A DNA stretch of 7,856 nt from Campylobacter sp. (GCA_021203945.1 JAJQAF010000107.1:1-7856), one strand, 5' to 3'; positions 1 through 7,845 are shown, counted from the first letter of the stretch. Made by a program: numbers and translations. Notes: generated by a model not told the origin, from the letters alone.

Positions 1-8
1 TTCAACCC

Positions 9-431
9 CTACCCTTTTACCTTCTTAGTCGTATTTTCCTTAACGTTTTCCATCTTCTCTTTTGTTTTCTTTACCTTAGCGTCTAATTTATCTTTTGAAC
101 CGTCCATACTCTTAGAATTTTCGCCGGACTTTTCTTTTAAACCGTCTTTAGCGGTTTTAACCTTTTCTTGTATGGTGGTTTCTCCTTTGACGGATATATC
201 GTCTTTTAAGTTTTCATAGGTCTTATCGCCTATTCCGTTTACGTTTTTTAGATCCTCTATAGAGTTAAATTGATTTGTTTTTCTATATTCTATTATGGCG
301 TCCGCCTTTGAGCTTCCTATACCGTCTAAGCTCATAAGCTCCTCTTTGGTTGCGGTATTCAGATTGATTGCGGCTAAAGCTAACGTCGCAAGAGATGTAA
401 GCGTTAGAGCTGATTTTAACAATAGATTCAT
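9..431 (-). CDS. Secreted ComEA-like helix-hairpin-helix DNA-binding protein with Lys-rich tail
   Basis: This 140-residue protein is a likely periplasmic DNA-binding protein of the ComEA family, which captures incoming DNA during natural transformation. Residues 1-20 form a Sec-type signal peptide: one Lys, a hydrophobic run, and ALA-A at the probable cleavage site. Residues 22-80 hold two helix-hairpin-helix motifs, LDGIGSSKADAI (35-46) and VNGIGDKTYENL (64-75); the GIG hairpins contact the DNA backbone. NLNTAT after the signal peptide is typical of the family. Residues 83-140 are an extra, low-complexity tail with about 17 Lys among 58 residues, many Glu and Asp, and no Cys or Trp; it may be helical or disordered and could add DNA or envelope affinity (inference). 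The ATG is supported by an AAGGAA ribosome site a few bases upstream. The gene follows the rRNA operon in the same direction but has its own -10 box. The family call is firm; a role in competence is inferred. Confidence 0.88.
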   Translation of the reverse strand: MNLLLKSALTLTSLATLALAAINLNTATKEELMSLDGIGSSKADAIIEYRKTNQFNSIEDLKNVNGIGDKTYENLKDDISVKGETTIQEKVKTAKDGLKEKSGENSKSMDGSKDKLDAKVKKTKEKMENVKENTTKKVKG

Positions 432-435
432 ATGG

Positions 436-442
436 TTTCCTT
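436..442 (-). promoter_or_regulatory. Ribosome binding site of the comEA-like gene
   Basis: On the minus strand this reads AAGGAAA, ending about four bases before the ATG at 431-429. It is complementary to the CCUCCUUU 3' tail of the 16S gene in this same window, and it fixes the start codon. Confidence 0.75.
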
Positions 443-463
443 TTGAATGAAATTTGAAACGAG

Positions 464-469
464 ATTATA
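464..469 (-). promoter_or_regulatory. Sigma-70 -10 box upstream of the comEA-like gene
   Basis: The minus strand reads TATAAT, preceded by TTTG, the T-rich upstream context usual for Campylobacter promoters, which often lack a clear -35. No good -35 is visible here. Transcription would start near 457, giving a leader of about 25 nt before the ATG. The promoter suggests the gene can be expressed independently of rRNA readthrough. Confidence 0.6.
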
Positions 470-637
470 ACAAATATCGACTAAATTTACTAGGATTTTA
501 AAGAGTTGTTTCATTAGGTTTTTATAAAGAGATTTATGGTTAGATAATTTATAAAGAACTTCAATCGATTCTTTAATTTTACTAAATTGAGATTGAATTG
601 TATTTAGGATGAATTTTGAATAGGGATAAATAACAAA
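470..637 (-). other. Gap between 5S and the comEA-like gene, no strong terminator
   Basis: This AT-rich stretch lies between the end of 5S and the promoter of the protein gene. The only hairpin I see, TAAAGAA/TTCTTTA around 553-576, is short, AT-only and not followed by a U-run on the minus strand. I find no GC-rich hairpin with a U-tract, so rRNA termination here is either weak, Rho-dependent or of a form I cannot recognise. Confidence 0.5.
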
Positions 638-755
638 GTCCGCAACGACCTACTTTTCCGACATCCCAGTAAGGGAGAGTATCATCAGCCATGACGAGCT
701 TAGCTTCTTGGTTCGAGATGGAGCAAGGCGTTTCCTCGTCTGTATAGTCACGGAC
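638..755 (-). rRNA. rrf: 5S ribosomal RNA
   Basis: This is a 5S rRNA gene of about 118 nt. The ends are set by helix I: the transcript begins GTCCGTGAC and ends GTCGTTGCGGAC, giving a nine-pair closing helix with G-U pairs. The internal sequence CCATCTCGAACC is the conserved 5S loop region, and GATGATACTCTCCC followed by TGGGATGTCGG are the usual 3'-half elements. It is the last gene of the operon. A strong hairpin (757-840) directly precedes its 5' end. The ends could shift by one or two bases. Confidence 0.95.
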
Positions 756-756
756 A

Positions 757-840
757 GTGTTAAAAAAGCAAACTTTGTTTTTGATCTTAGTTTAAATTTA
801 GATCATTTAAACTAAATCTTTAAATTTACTTTTTTAACAC
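757..840 (-). other. Pre-5S hairpin, probable processing structure
   Basis: A perfect 12-bp inverted repeat (757-768 against 829-840) closes a hairpin whose 5S-side arm ends directly at the 5S 5' end. A second inverted repeat inside it (TTAGTTTAAAT near 787-797 against ATTTAAACTAA near 805-815) would extend it. It is AT-rich and not followed by a U-run outside the stem, so it fits an RNase processing site for pre-5S better than a terminator (inference). Confidence 0.6.
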
Positions 841-889
841 CGACTGCGTTATAGTTAAGAATCAAAGCGTTTTTAAGTAAAACATTTTA

Positions 890-1177
890 TTATCTCGTAA
901 AGAATAAATAACTACTTGGTAGTAGTTTTTACAAAGGATTTTTGGACTTAGGCAAGGCGATTTTGAGATTGACAAGGAAGCGACCTAGATGGTCGTGACC
1001 GCAGTCAAGCGAAAAATCAACGAAGCATAAGACAAAAAGCCGAAGCAAAAATAGATTTATAAAATATTTTTAGATGATTTTTAAAGTTGCGAAGAAATTT
1101 TCGATAAAGATAGAACGTTTAGTTCATCGATGAGAAAATTTCAAGCTCTTTAAAAAGCACTAAAAAGATGAAATAAA
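890..1177 (-). repeat. Intervening-sequence-like structured element in the 23S-5S spacer
   Basis: This element has two folded parts. The first is a nested stem visible as GATTTT (959-964)/AAAATC (1013-1018), TTGAC (969-973)/GTCAA (1004-1008) and CGACC (981-985)/GGTCG (991-995); it extends outward imperfectly to about 936 and 1041. The second is a hairpin at 1094-1142 with arms GAAATTTT/AAAATTTC, CGAT/ATCG and GAAC/GTTC. The second hairpin and its flanks (GTTG before it, CAAGCTC at its end) match hairpins inside both 23S intervening sequences. The core at 969-1008 is visibly richer in GC than its surroundings. I infer a relative of the intervening sequences; outer boundaries are approximate, as no closing stem is clear. 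Confidence 0.5.
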
Positions 1178-1201
1178 TTATCCTTAACAAGGAAGTGATG
1201 C
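1178..1201 (-). other. 23S processing stem, 3' arm
   Basis: This segment lies eight bases after the mature 23S 3' end. The plus-strand core AACAAGGAAGTGATGC is an exact reverse complement of the core at 4942-4957, and the whole arm pairs with 4942-4965 with only a wobble or mismatch or two. Such stems enclosing pre-23S are the standard RNase III substrate in bacteria. Confidence 0.85.
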
Positions 1202-1477
1202 TTATTAAAAGATAAGCAGACGAGCTATTAGTACCGGTCAGCTAAAGGACTTTCATCCATTACACACCCGGCCTATCAAACAATTAGTCTAATTGAGCTC
1301 TTAAAAGAAGATTCATCTTGGAGTTGGCTTCGAGCTTAGATGCTTTCAGCTCTTATCACATCCCAACGTAGCTACTCTGCGATGCCCTTGGCAGGACAAC
1401 AGATACACCAGCGGTTGGTTCGACCCGGTCCTCTCGTACTAGGGTCAACTCTCCTCAATCTTCTTACGCCCACGGCA

Positions 1478-1560
<83 letters not shown>

Positions 1561-1564
1561 GCTC

Positions 1565-1620
<56 letters not shown>

Positions 1621-1667
1621 GCTCTTGGGGGAGATCAGCCTGTTATCCCCGGGGTACCTTTTATCCT

Positions 1668-1709
<42 letters not shown>

Positions 1710-2144
1710 ACCGACTTTCGTCTCTGCTTGACGTGTATGTCTTGCAGTTAAGCTGGCTTATACCTTTATACTCTACGAACGATTTCCAACCGTTCTGAGC
1801 CAACCTTTGTAAGCCTCCGTTACATTTTGGGAGGCGACCGCCCCAGTCAAACTACCCACCAGACATTGTCCTACTTACGGATAACGTAAGCTAGTTAGCT
1901 ATCAGAATAAAAAAGAGTGGTATCTCAACAACGGCTCACTATAAACTGGCGTCTATAGATCAAAGCCTCCCACCTATCCTGCACATTTTTATCCCAATAG
2001 CAGTGTCAAGCTGTAGTAAAGGTCCACGGGGTCTTTCCGTCTTGCCGCGGGTAGGAGGAATTTTCACCTCCACTACAATTTCACTGGATCCCTCTTCGAG
2101 ACAGCTCCCATCTCGTTACGCCATTCATGCAGGTCGGTATTTAA

Positions 2145-2197
<53 letters not shown>

Positions 2198-2249
2198 TCG
2201 GGCTTCGATCAAACGCTTCGCATAGCTAACGTCATCAATTAACCTTCGA

Positions 2250-2280
<31 letters not shown>

Positions 2281-2289
2281 TCTTACGAG

Positions 2290-2322
<33 letters not shown>

Positions 2323-2913
2323 GGAGGGACTCTTTGTTGTAACCTTTCTTGCTTACGGAGTAAATCCTTAACAAGATTAGGCACACCTTATACCGAAGAT
2401 ACGGTGCTATTTTGCAGAGTTCCTTGAAGAGAGTTCTTCCACGCGCCTTAGAATACTCATCCCACCCACCTGTGTCGGTTTACGGTACGGGCAACTATTA
2501 CTAAACTTAGAAACTTTTCTCGGCTCGACAGTATCGGCAATTCACACGCCGTTCCGAAGAACTTTGTGTGCCTGTGGGGTCTCGGATAAAGAGTTACGGA
2601 TTTGCCTATAACTCAACCTACACCTTTCGACCAGCACTTCCATCCGCTGGCTTGCTTAACTCTAAGCGTCCTTCCGTCGCACATAATAGTTGGCATTGGA
2701 ATATTAACCAATTTTCCATCGCATACCCCTTTCGGACTTTGCTTAGGACCCGGCTAACCCTACGATGACGAGCATCGCGTAGGAAACCTTGGGTTTACGG
2801 CGTTAATGATTCTCACATTAATTATCGCTACTCATGCCTGCATGCTCACTTGCATCCGCTCCAGTACTCCTTACCGGTATACCTTCGACGCTGAATGCAA
2901 CGCTCTCCTACCA

Positions 2914-3223
2914 CAGTGTCTATGACTATTTATACTTTTTATGGGCTTCTCTTTTTATCTTATACTTCGTTAGATTTTATCTCGGCTTCGGTCATTACCA
3001 ATATCGGTAACTCCCTCGCTTCGCTAAAATCCGCCTCGTCTAAAACAAAAATAGTTCGCCTTTATTCAAGCTATCAGTAAAATGGCGTAATATCTTTGAG
3101 CTATTTTTTATGTTGTGAAGAAAATTTAAGCGAAGCTAGACATAAAGTCTGCTGAGCGTAAAAATTTCAAACTCATAAAAAGAGCCAAAGAGATAAGCCA
3201 AGTATAAATAACCATAGACACTA
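2914..3223 (-). other. 23S intervening sequence in helix 45
   Basis: About 310 nt not belonging to standard 23S interrupt the helix 45 region, between the conserved GGGCTAAAATGAGTACCGAAGC and GTAGGAGAGCGTT segments (minus strand). It is closed by a long inverted repeat: 2916-2937 pairs with 3200-3222, differing at two or three positions. Inside are a long imperfect hairpin centred on TTACC/GGTAA (about 2996-3011) and a short hairpin at 3120-3168 with the ATAAA loop shared with the helix 25 insertion. Helix 45 is a well-known site for such insertions in Campylobacter, which are cut out without religation. This one looks long compared with the roughly 150-nt forms often described. The reading frame crossing it is not credible: it starts in 23S proper and has no ribosome site. 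Confidence 0.88.
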
Positions 3224-3278
3224 TCTAAAGCTTCGGTACTCATTTTAGCCCCGTTATATTTTCCGCGCAAAATCACTA

Positions 3279-3336
<58 letters not shown>

Positions 3337-3840
3337 TTGTTTCAGTAACTTCACATCGTTTTCCACTTAAATGAGATTTAGGGACCTTAGCTGTTAGTCT
3401 GGGTTGTTCCCCTCTCGACGACGGATTTTATCACTCGCCGCCTGACTGCCATGATTACGCACTAGGTATTCGGAGTTTGATAGGGTTTGGTACATTGGTG
3501 TATGCCCTAGCCCATTCAGTGCTCTACCCCCTAGTGTTACTACATGACGCTATACCTAAATATATTTCGGAGAGAACCAGCTATCACGATGTTTGATTGG
3601 CCTTTCACCCCTATCCACAAGTCATCCCATAGCTTTTCAACGCTAGCGGGTTCGGTCCTTCACCGGCTCTTACACCGGTTTCAACCTGCTCATGGATAGA
3701 TCACATCGTTTCGGGTCTGCAACATCTGACTAAACGCCCTATTAAGACTCGCTTTCGCTACGGCTCCGGGTTTCCTTAACCTCGCCAGACATCACAACTC
3801 GCAGGCTCATTATGCAAAAGGCAGTCCATCACACTGTGAA

Positions 3841-4146
3841 TCTGTTTGAATATTAATTTATCAGATTGCCTTATAATGATTTATACGGCAATTTATCTTT
3901 GTTTCGTTTTTTATCTTAATCTGTCTCGATCTTATTAAATTTTATATCGTTTCAAACTCGAAACGATAAAGCTAAGATTAAATTTTAGTTTTTATTTTAT
4001 AGATAAAAGACGAAGTATTTCGGATAAGAAATTAATGTTGTGCGGATTTTTTCGATTAAGATAAGGCATAAAGCCTATCGATTGAGAAAAAATCAAACTC
4101 ATTAATTTATTGCCGAAAGACAAGTCGTGTTTAATACTCAAACAGA
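3841..4146 (-). other. 23S intervening sequence in helix 25
   Basis: About 306 nt interrupt helix 25, between GAGCACTATGTGGG and CACAGTGTGATGGACTGCC on the minus strand, which correspond to the short E. coli helix around position 545. The insertion is closed by 3841-3856 pairing with 4131-4146 (one G-U/A-C difference in 16). Inside are a hairpin with arms ATCGTTTC/GAAACGAT (about 3945-3967) and a second at 4045-4094 with perfect arms GATTTTTT/AAAAAATC, then CGAT/ATCG, then AGGC/GCCT around an ATAAA loop. Base composition is more AT-rich than the flanking rRNA. RNase III cleavage of the closing stem would split 23S here. Helix 25 insertions are known but less widespread than those in helix 45. 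Confidence 0.88.
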
Positions 4147-4212
4147 CCCACATAGTGCTCTGAATGATTGTAAGTAAATGGTTTCAGGTTCTATTTCACT
4201 CTGATCACCTCA

Positions 4213-4243
<31 letters not shown>

Positions 4244-4720
4244 GCGCTATCGGTCTAGTAGTAGTATTTAGGGTTGGATAGTGGTCTACCCGGCTTCAGA
4301 CAGAATATCACGTGTTCCGCCCTACTCAGGATACCGCTAAGTAAAACATCGCTTTCATATACGGGAGTATCACCCTCTACGCTCAACCTTTCCAGATTGT
4401 TCTATTAGCTTTGTTTAGTCTATGTTGCGGTCCTACAACCCCTAGTGCAAGCACTAGGTTTGCCCTCTTACGCGTTCGCTCGCCGCTACTGGCGTAATCT
4501 CAATTGATTTCTTTTCCTGAGGGTACTAAGATGTTTCAATTCCCCTCGTTCGCTCCATATTAGGTAATTAAGCTCGCGCTTAACTGGGTTGCCCCATTCG
4601 GAAATACCCGGATCAAAGCCCCTTGACGGCTCCCCGAGTCTTATCGCAGCCTGGCACGTCCTTCATCGCCTCTACTAGCCAAGGCATCCACCATTTACTC
4701 TTAGTAGCTTACCTTTTTTT

Positions 4721-4810
4721 ACTTCGCAGATCGGCAAAGCCAATCTTTGCGAGCGGGAGTTTTACTCCCTGCACCCACCTAAAGCACAACAAAGCTTTCG
4801 GCTTTGTCGT
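4721..4810 (-). repeat. Pre-rRNA leader module, copy A (before 23S)
   Basis: This copy sits six bases before the mature 23S 5' end. In transcript order it has a hairpin ACGACAAAGC/GCTTTGTTGT, the word GTGCTTTAGGTGGGTGCAGG, a hairpin GGGAGT/ACTCCC, and a hairpin TCGCA...GATT/AATC...TGCGA, ending in GCGAAGTA. Plus-strand positions 4740-4782 match copy C almost base for base. Confidence 0.75.
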
Positions 4811-4811
4811 A

Positions 4812-4940
4812 ATAAAAGTAATCAACTTACTTTTATCAAGAAGCTAAAAGTGGTTTTAGAAACTAAATTCTAAATTTAGATTTCAATTAATTGAAATCCA
4901 CTCGCTTACGAAGTTCTAGATTATATAATATATTCTAATT
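4812..4940 (-). other. AT-rich palindrome cluster between the 23S processing stem and 23S
   Basis: Three perfect inverted repeats lie here: ATAAAAGTAA/TTACTTTTAT (4812-4821 and 4827-4836), TCTAAATTTAGA (4869-4880), and the 20-base palindrome at 4879-4898, whose half-site is GATTTCAATT. The last two overlap by two bases and cannot both fold fully. They fill the stretch that separates module A from the processing stem. No gene is present. Confidence 0.65.
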
Positions 4941-4941
4941 T

Positions 4942-4966
4942 GCATCACTTCCTTGTTAAAGATAAC
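4942..4966 (-). other. 23S processing stem, 5' arm
   Basis: On the minus strand this reads GTTATCTTTAACAAGGAAGT and on to GATGC. It pairs with 1178-1201 after the 23S 3' end, giving a stem of about 24 bp. On the 3' side the stem is only eight bases from mature 23S, but on this side it is 227 bases away, because module A and the palindrome cluster lie between. Confidence 0.85.
4953..4963 (-). promoter_or_regulatory. boxA-like antitermination element before 23S
   Basis: The minus strand reads ATCTTTAACAA, close to the CTCTTTAACA core of E. coli rRNA boxA, which binds NusB-NusE. A boxA before 23S is usual in rRNA spacers. Here it is embedded in the 5' arm of the processing stem, so it can be read only before 23S is finished. 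Confidence 0.5.
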
Positions 4967-4973
4967 CATTCTT

Positions 4974-5064
4974 AACTTCGCAGATGAATAAATTCATCTT
5001 TGCGACCAAAGAGCTATGCCCTTTGCAAACCCCTAAAGCACACCAACGCTTTCGGCGTTGTCGT
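4974..5064 (-). repeat. Pre-rRNA leader module, copy B (before the 23S processing stem)
   Basis: The order of parts matches copy A: a hairpin with arms ACAACGC/GCGTTGG and loop GAAA, the word GTGCTTTAGGGGTT, a hairpin CAAAG/CTTTG, and a hairpin TCGCA...GATGAAT/ATTCATC...TGCGA, ending GCGAAGTTAA. The stems are kept although their sequences differ from A and C. This copy precedes the processing-stem arm instead of a mature RNA end. Confidence 0.7.
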
Positions 5065-5379
5065 AAATTTTAGTTGTTTGCTATTAGTTACTACATTTAA
5101 ACCCTAACTCCTAAGACGGAAAGCATTGACTGCCATTTAGGTAAGTTTTAAATCCTAAATAGATTGTGATGTCAAACTTCTGCATTGAATGCAAAGGGAG
5201 TGAGATATTTAAATCTTTAACAAGTCCTGTAAAATTGTTTTTATTTAAAAACTTGCTTGTGACTCTTAACAATGATAAATTAAATAACGTTAGACAAAGC
5301 AGCCGTCAGTTAAAAAGCCATACTACCTAATTCACATTGATCTCATAGGTAAGCCATATAACTAACTCTTACTTCTTTA
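5065..5379 (-). other. 16S-23S spacer, central part, no gene
   Basis: No tRNA or protein gene is seen. The segment holds a small hairpin ATTTAGG/CCTAAAT near 5137-5162, flanked by TTGAC near 5125 and GTCAA near 5172 which could extend it, and positions 5213-5224, an exact 12-base reverse complement of the boxA/processing arm at 4952-4963. Confidence 0.5.
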
Positions 5380-5442
5380 AAAGTCTAAATCAAATATTTA
5401 AGCTCATTATTTATTAGATACTAAATACTTGATTTAGACTTT
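5380..5442 (-). other. Long hairpin after tRNA-Ile
   Basis: Arms 5380-5400 and 5422-5442 form a 21-bp stem with one G-U/A-C position, around a 21-nt loop. The adjacent 14-base palindrome TAACTACGTAGTTA (5444-5457) lies between it and tRNA-Ile. No U-run follows the stem on the minus strand, so a role in releasing the tRNA 3' end from the precursor is more likely than termination (inference). Confidence 0.65.
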
Positions 5443-5482
5443 ATAACTACGTAGTTAAACTAAAAATTTTACAAAGCTTTTA

Positions 5483-5559
5483 TGGTGGGCCTAACAAGAC
5501 TTGAACTTGTGACCTCACCCTTATCAGGGGTGCACTCTAACCAGCTGAGCTATAGGCCC
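5483..5559 (-). tRNA. ileT: tRNA-Ile (GAT anticodon)
   Basis: This is a 77-nt tRNA with encoded CCA (5485-5483). The acceptor stem is GGGCCTA/TAGGCCC, the anticodon arm CACCC-CTGATAA-GGGTG carries GAT at 5525-5523, and the T arm holds GTTCAAGTC. It lies after tRNA-Ala with a seven-base gap, the usual Campylobacter order, and it decodes AUC and AUU. Confidence 0.97.
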
Positions 5560-5566
5560 TAATGTT

Positions 5567-5642
5567 TGGTGGAGAATAGCGGGATCGAACCGCTGACCTC
5601 CTGCGTGCAAAGCAGGCGCTCTCCCAGCTGAGCTAATTCCCC
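5567..5642 (-). tRNA. alaT: tRNA-Ala (TGC anticodon)
   Basis: This is a 76-nt tRNA with encoded CCA (5569-5567). The acceptor stem starts GGGGAAT and pairs with ATTCTCC through a G-U, the anticodon arm CCTGC-TTTGCAC-GCAGG carries TGC at 5609-5607, and the T arm holds GTTCGATCC. It is the first tRNA after 16S, and leader module C ends just before its 5' end. Confidence 0.97.
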
Positions 5643-5653
5643 TTTTTTACCTT

Positions 5654-5730
5654 TAACTTCGCAGATTAGCAAAGCCAATCTTTGCGAGCGGGAGTTTCAC
5701 TCCCTGCACCCACCTAAAGTTACAAAGATT
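5654..5730 (-). repeat. Pre-rRNA leader module, copy C (before tRNA-Ala)
   Basis: Transcript order is AATCTTTGTAACTTTAGGTG and on to GGTGCAGG, a hairpin GGGAGT/ACTCCC with a GA-rich loop, a hairpin TCGCA..AGATT/AATCT.GCGA, then GCGAAGTTAA. The word before the hairpins is identical to copy D over more than 20 bases, while the two hairpins are nearly identical to copy A, so C bridges the two groups. Confidence 0.8.
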
Positions 5731-5866
5731 TATTCAAAGCTAATGCTTTTCATAAATCACAAACTAAGGCTCATGGGAAGCTCAGGAATAATTTACTTGC
5801 TAAATTTAACTATAATAAATTTTAAATTTACTACTAATTAAAAATATAAATAAATCTTTATTAGCC
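5731..5866 (-). other. 16S-tRNA spacer, AT-rich, no gene
   Basis: An imperfect stem (5727-5740 with 5745-5758, 12 of 14 pairs) overlaps the edge of module C. The rest is AT-rich sequence in which I see no gene or clear motif, up to the 16S processing arm. Confidence 0.5.
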
Positions 5867-5901
5867 GTCAATCTTTCAAAACTAAACAAGGATTGATTGA
5901 G
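5867..5901 (-). other. 16S processing stem, 3' arm
   Basis: This 35-base segment, 82 bases after the 16S 3' end, is an almost exact reverse complement of 7785-7820 in the leader. Matching blocks include GTCAATCTTT, CTAAACAAG and GATTGAG; there are about four differences. It encloses pre-16S as an RNase III substrate. Confidence 0.85.
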
Positions 5902-5946
5902 TAAATACTAAATTTAATTAAGATTTAGCATTTAAATTTTCCTTTG

Positions 5947-5973
5947 ATGAATATCTTGTGAGAGAATATTCAT
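5947..5973 (-). other. Hairpin just after the 16S 3' end
   Basis: Arms ATGAATAT (5947-5954) and ATATTCAT (5966-5973) form an 8-bp stem with an 11-nt loop, starting ten bases after the mature 16S end. No U-run follows. It may mark the boundary used by 3'-end maturation enzymes (inference). Confidence 0.5.
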
Positions 5974-5983
5974 TGTACTCTAG

Positions 5984-7494
<1,511 letters not shown>

Positions 7495-7572
7495 TAACTC
7501 CGCATAAAGGCGAAGCCTTTATTTGCGGCAAGGAGCTAAAGCTCCCTTGACCCACCTAAAGTTACAAAGATT
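7495..7572 (-). repeat. Pre-rRNA leader module, copy D (before 16S)
   Basis: This copy abuts the mature 16S 5' end. Transcript order is AATCTTTGTAACTTTAGGTG, a hairpin AAGGGAGC/GCTCCTT with loop TTTA, a hairpin CCGCA..ATAAAGGC/GCCTTTATGCGG with loop TTC, then GGAGTTAA. The stems differ in sequence from copies A to C yet stay paired, which argues for a selected structure. The first word is identical to copy C. Confidence 0.78.
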
Positions 7573-7784
7573 GCTAACCGCAATCAATCAAAATAGGTGT
7601 TTGTCAATATATTTGGCAATTTAGCTAAATATATGATTTTATATGAAGTTTTAATCAAAAACTTTTTGTTTTTTATTTTTAAAACAAAATATCTTTTTTA
7701 AATTTAGCAAGCTAAATTTAAAAGATGATTGTTTTTAGTTTTATCTACCGATTACTTTCCGAAGAAAGCCTAAAGGCAGATCGG
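7573..7784 (-). other. rRNA leader, AT-rich with structured parts
   Basis: No gene is present. Two structures stand out: a 16-bp stem at 7691-7708/7711-7726 with arms rich in AAATTTAGC/GCTAAATTT, and a compact fold at 7748-7784 in which CCGAT/ATCGG encloses hairpins CTTTC-CGAA-GAAAG and GCC-TAAA-GGC, directly next to the 16S processing arm. A TATAAAAT on the minus strand near 7636-7643 resembles a -10 box but is not supported by other promoter parts. Confidence 0.5.
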
Positions 7785-7820
7785 CTCAATCGATCACTTG
7801 TTTAGATTTCAAAGATTGAC
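7785..7820 (-). other. 16S processing stem, 5' arm
   Basis: Pairs with 5867-5901 beyond the 16S 3' end to form a stem of about 35 bp with a few mismatches. It is 290 bases from the mature 16S 5' end; the gap is filled by the leader structures and module D. Confidence 0.85.
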
Positions 7821-7845
7821 TAATTTAATAGTTTAACAGTGGTAA

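Noticed and set aside
553..576. Rho-independent terminator after 5S
   Set aside because: The stem is seven AT-only pairs with a ten-base loop, and no U-run follows on the minus strand.
2895..3080. 61-codon frame reaching into the helix 45 intervening sequence, considered as an IVS-encoded protein
   Set aside because: It starts in 23S proper, lacks a ribosome site, stops mid-element, and its composition follows the hairpin arms. Known IVS-encoded proteins are on longer insertions.
4623..4847. 74-codon plus-strand frame over the 23S 5' end
   Set aside because: It runs from conserved 23S into module A and the spacer, opposite to operon transcription.
5261..5276. Plus-strand CTCTTAACAATG as another boxA
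   Set aside because: It is on the strand opposite to operon transcription, so it would not appear in the RNA.
7601..7606. Minus-strand TTGACA as a -35 box of an internal rRNA promoter
   Set aside because: No TATAAT-like sequence lies at 16-18 bases, and the 16S processing arm further upstream shows transcription starts before this point.
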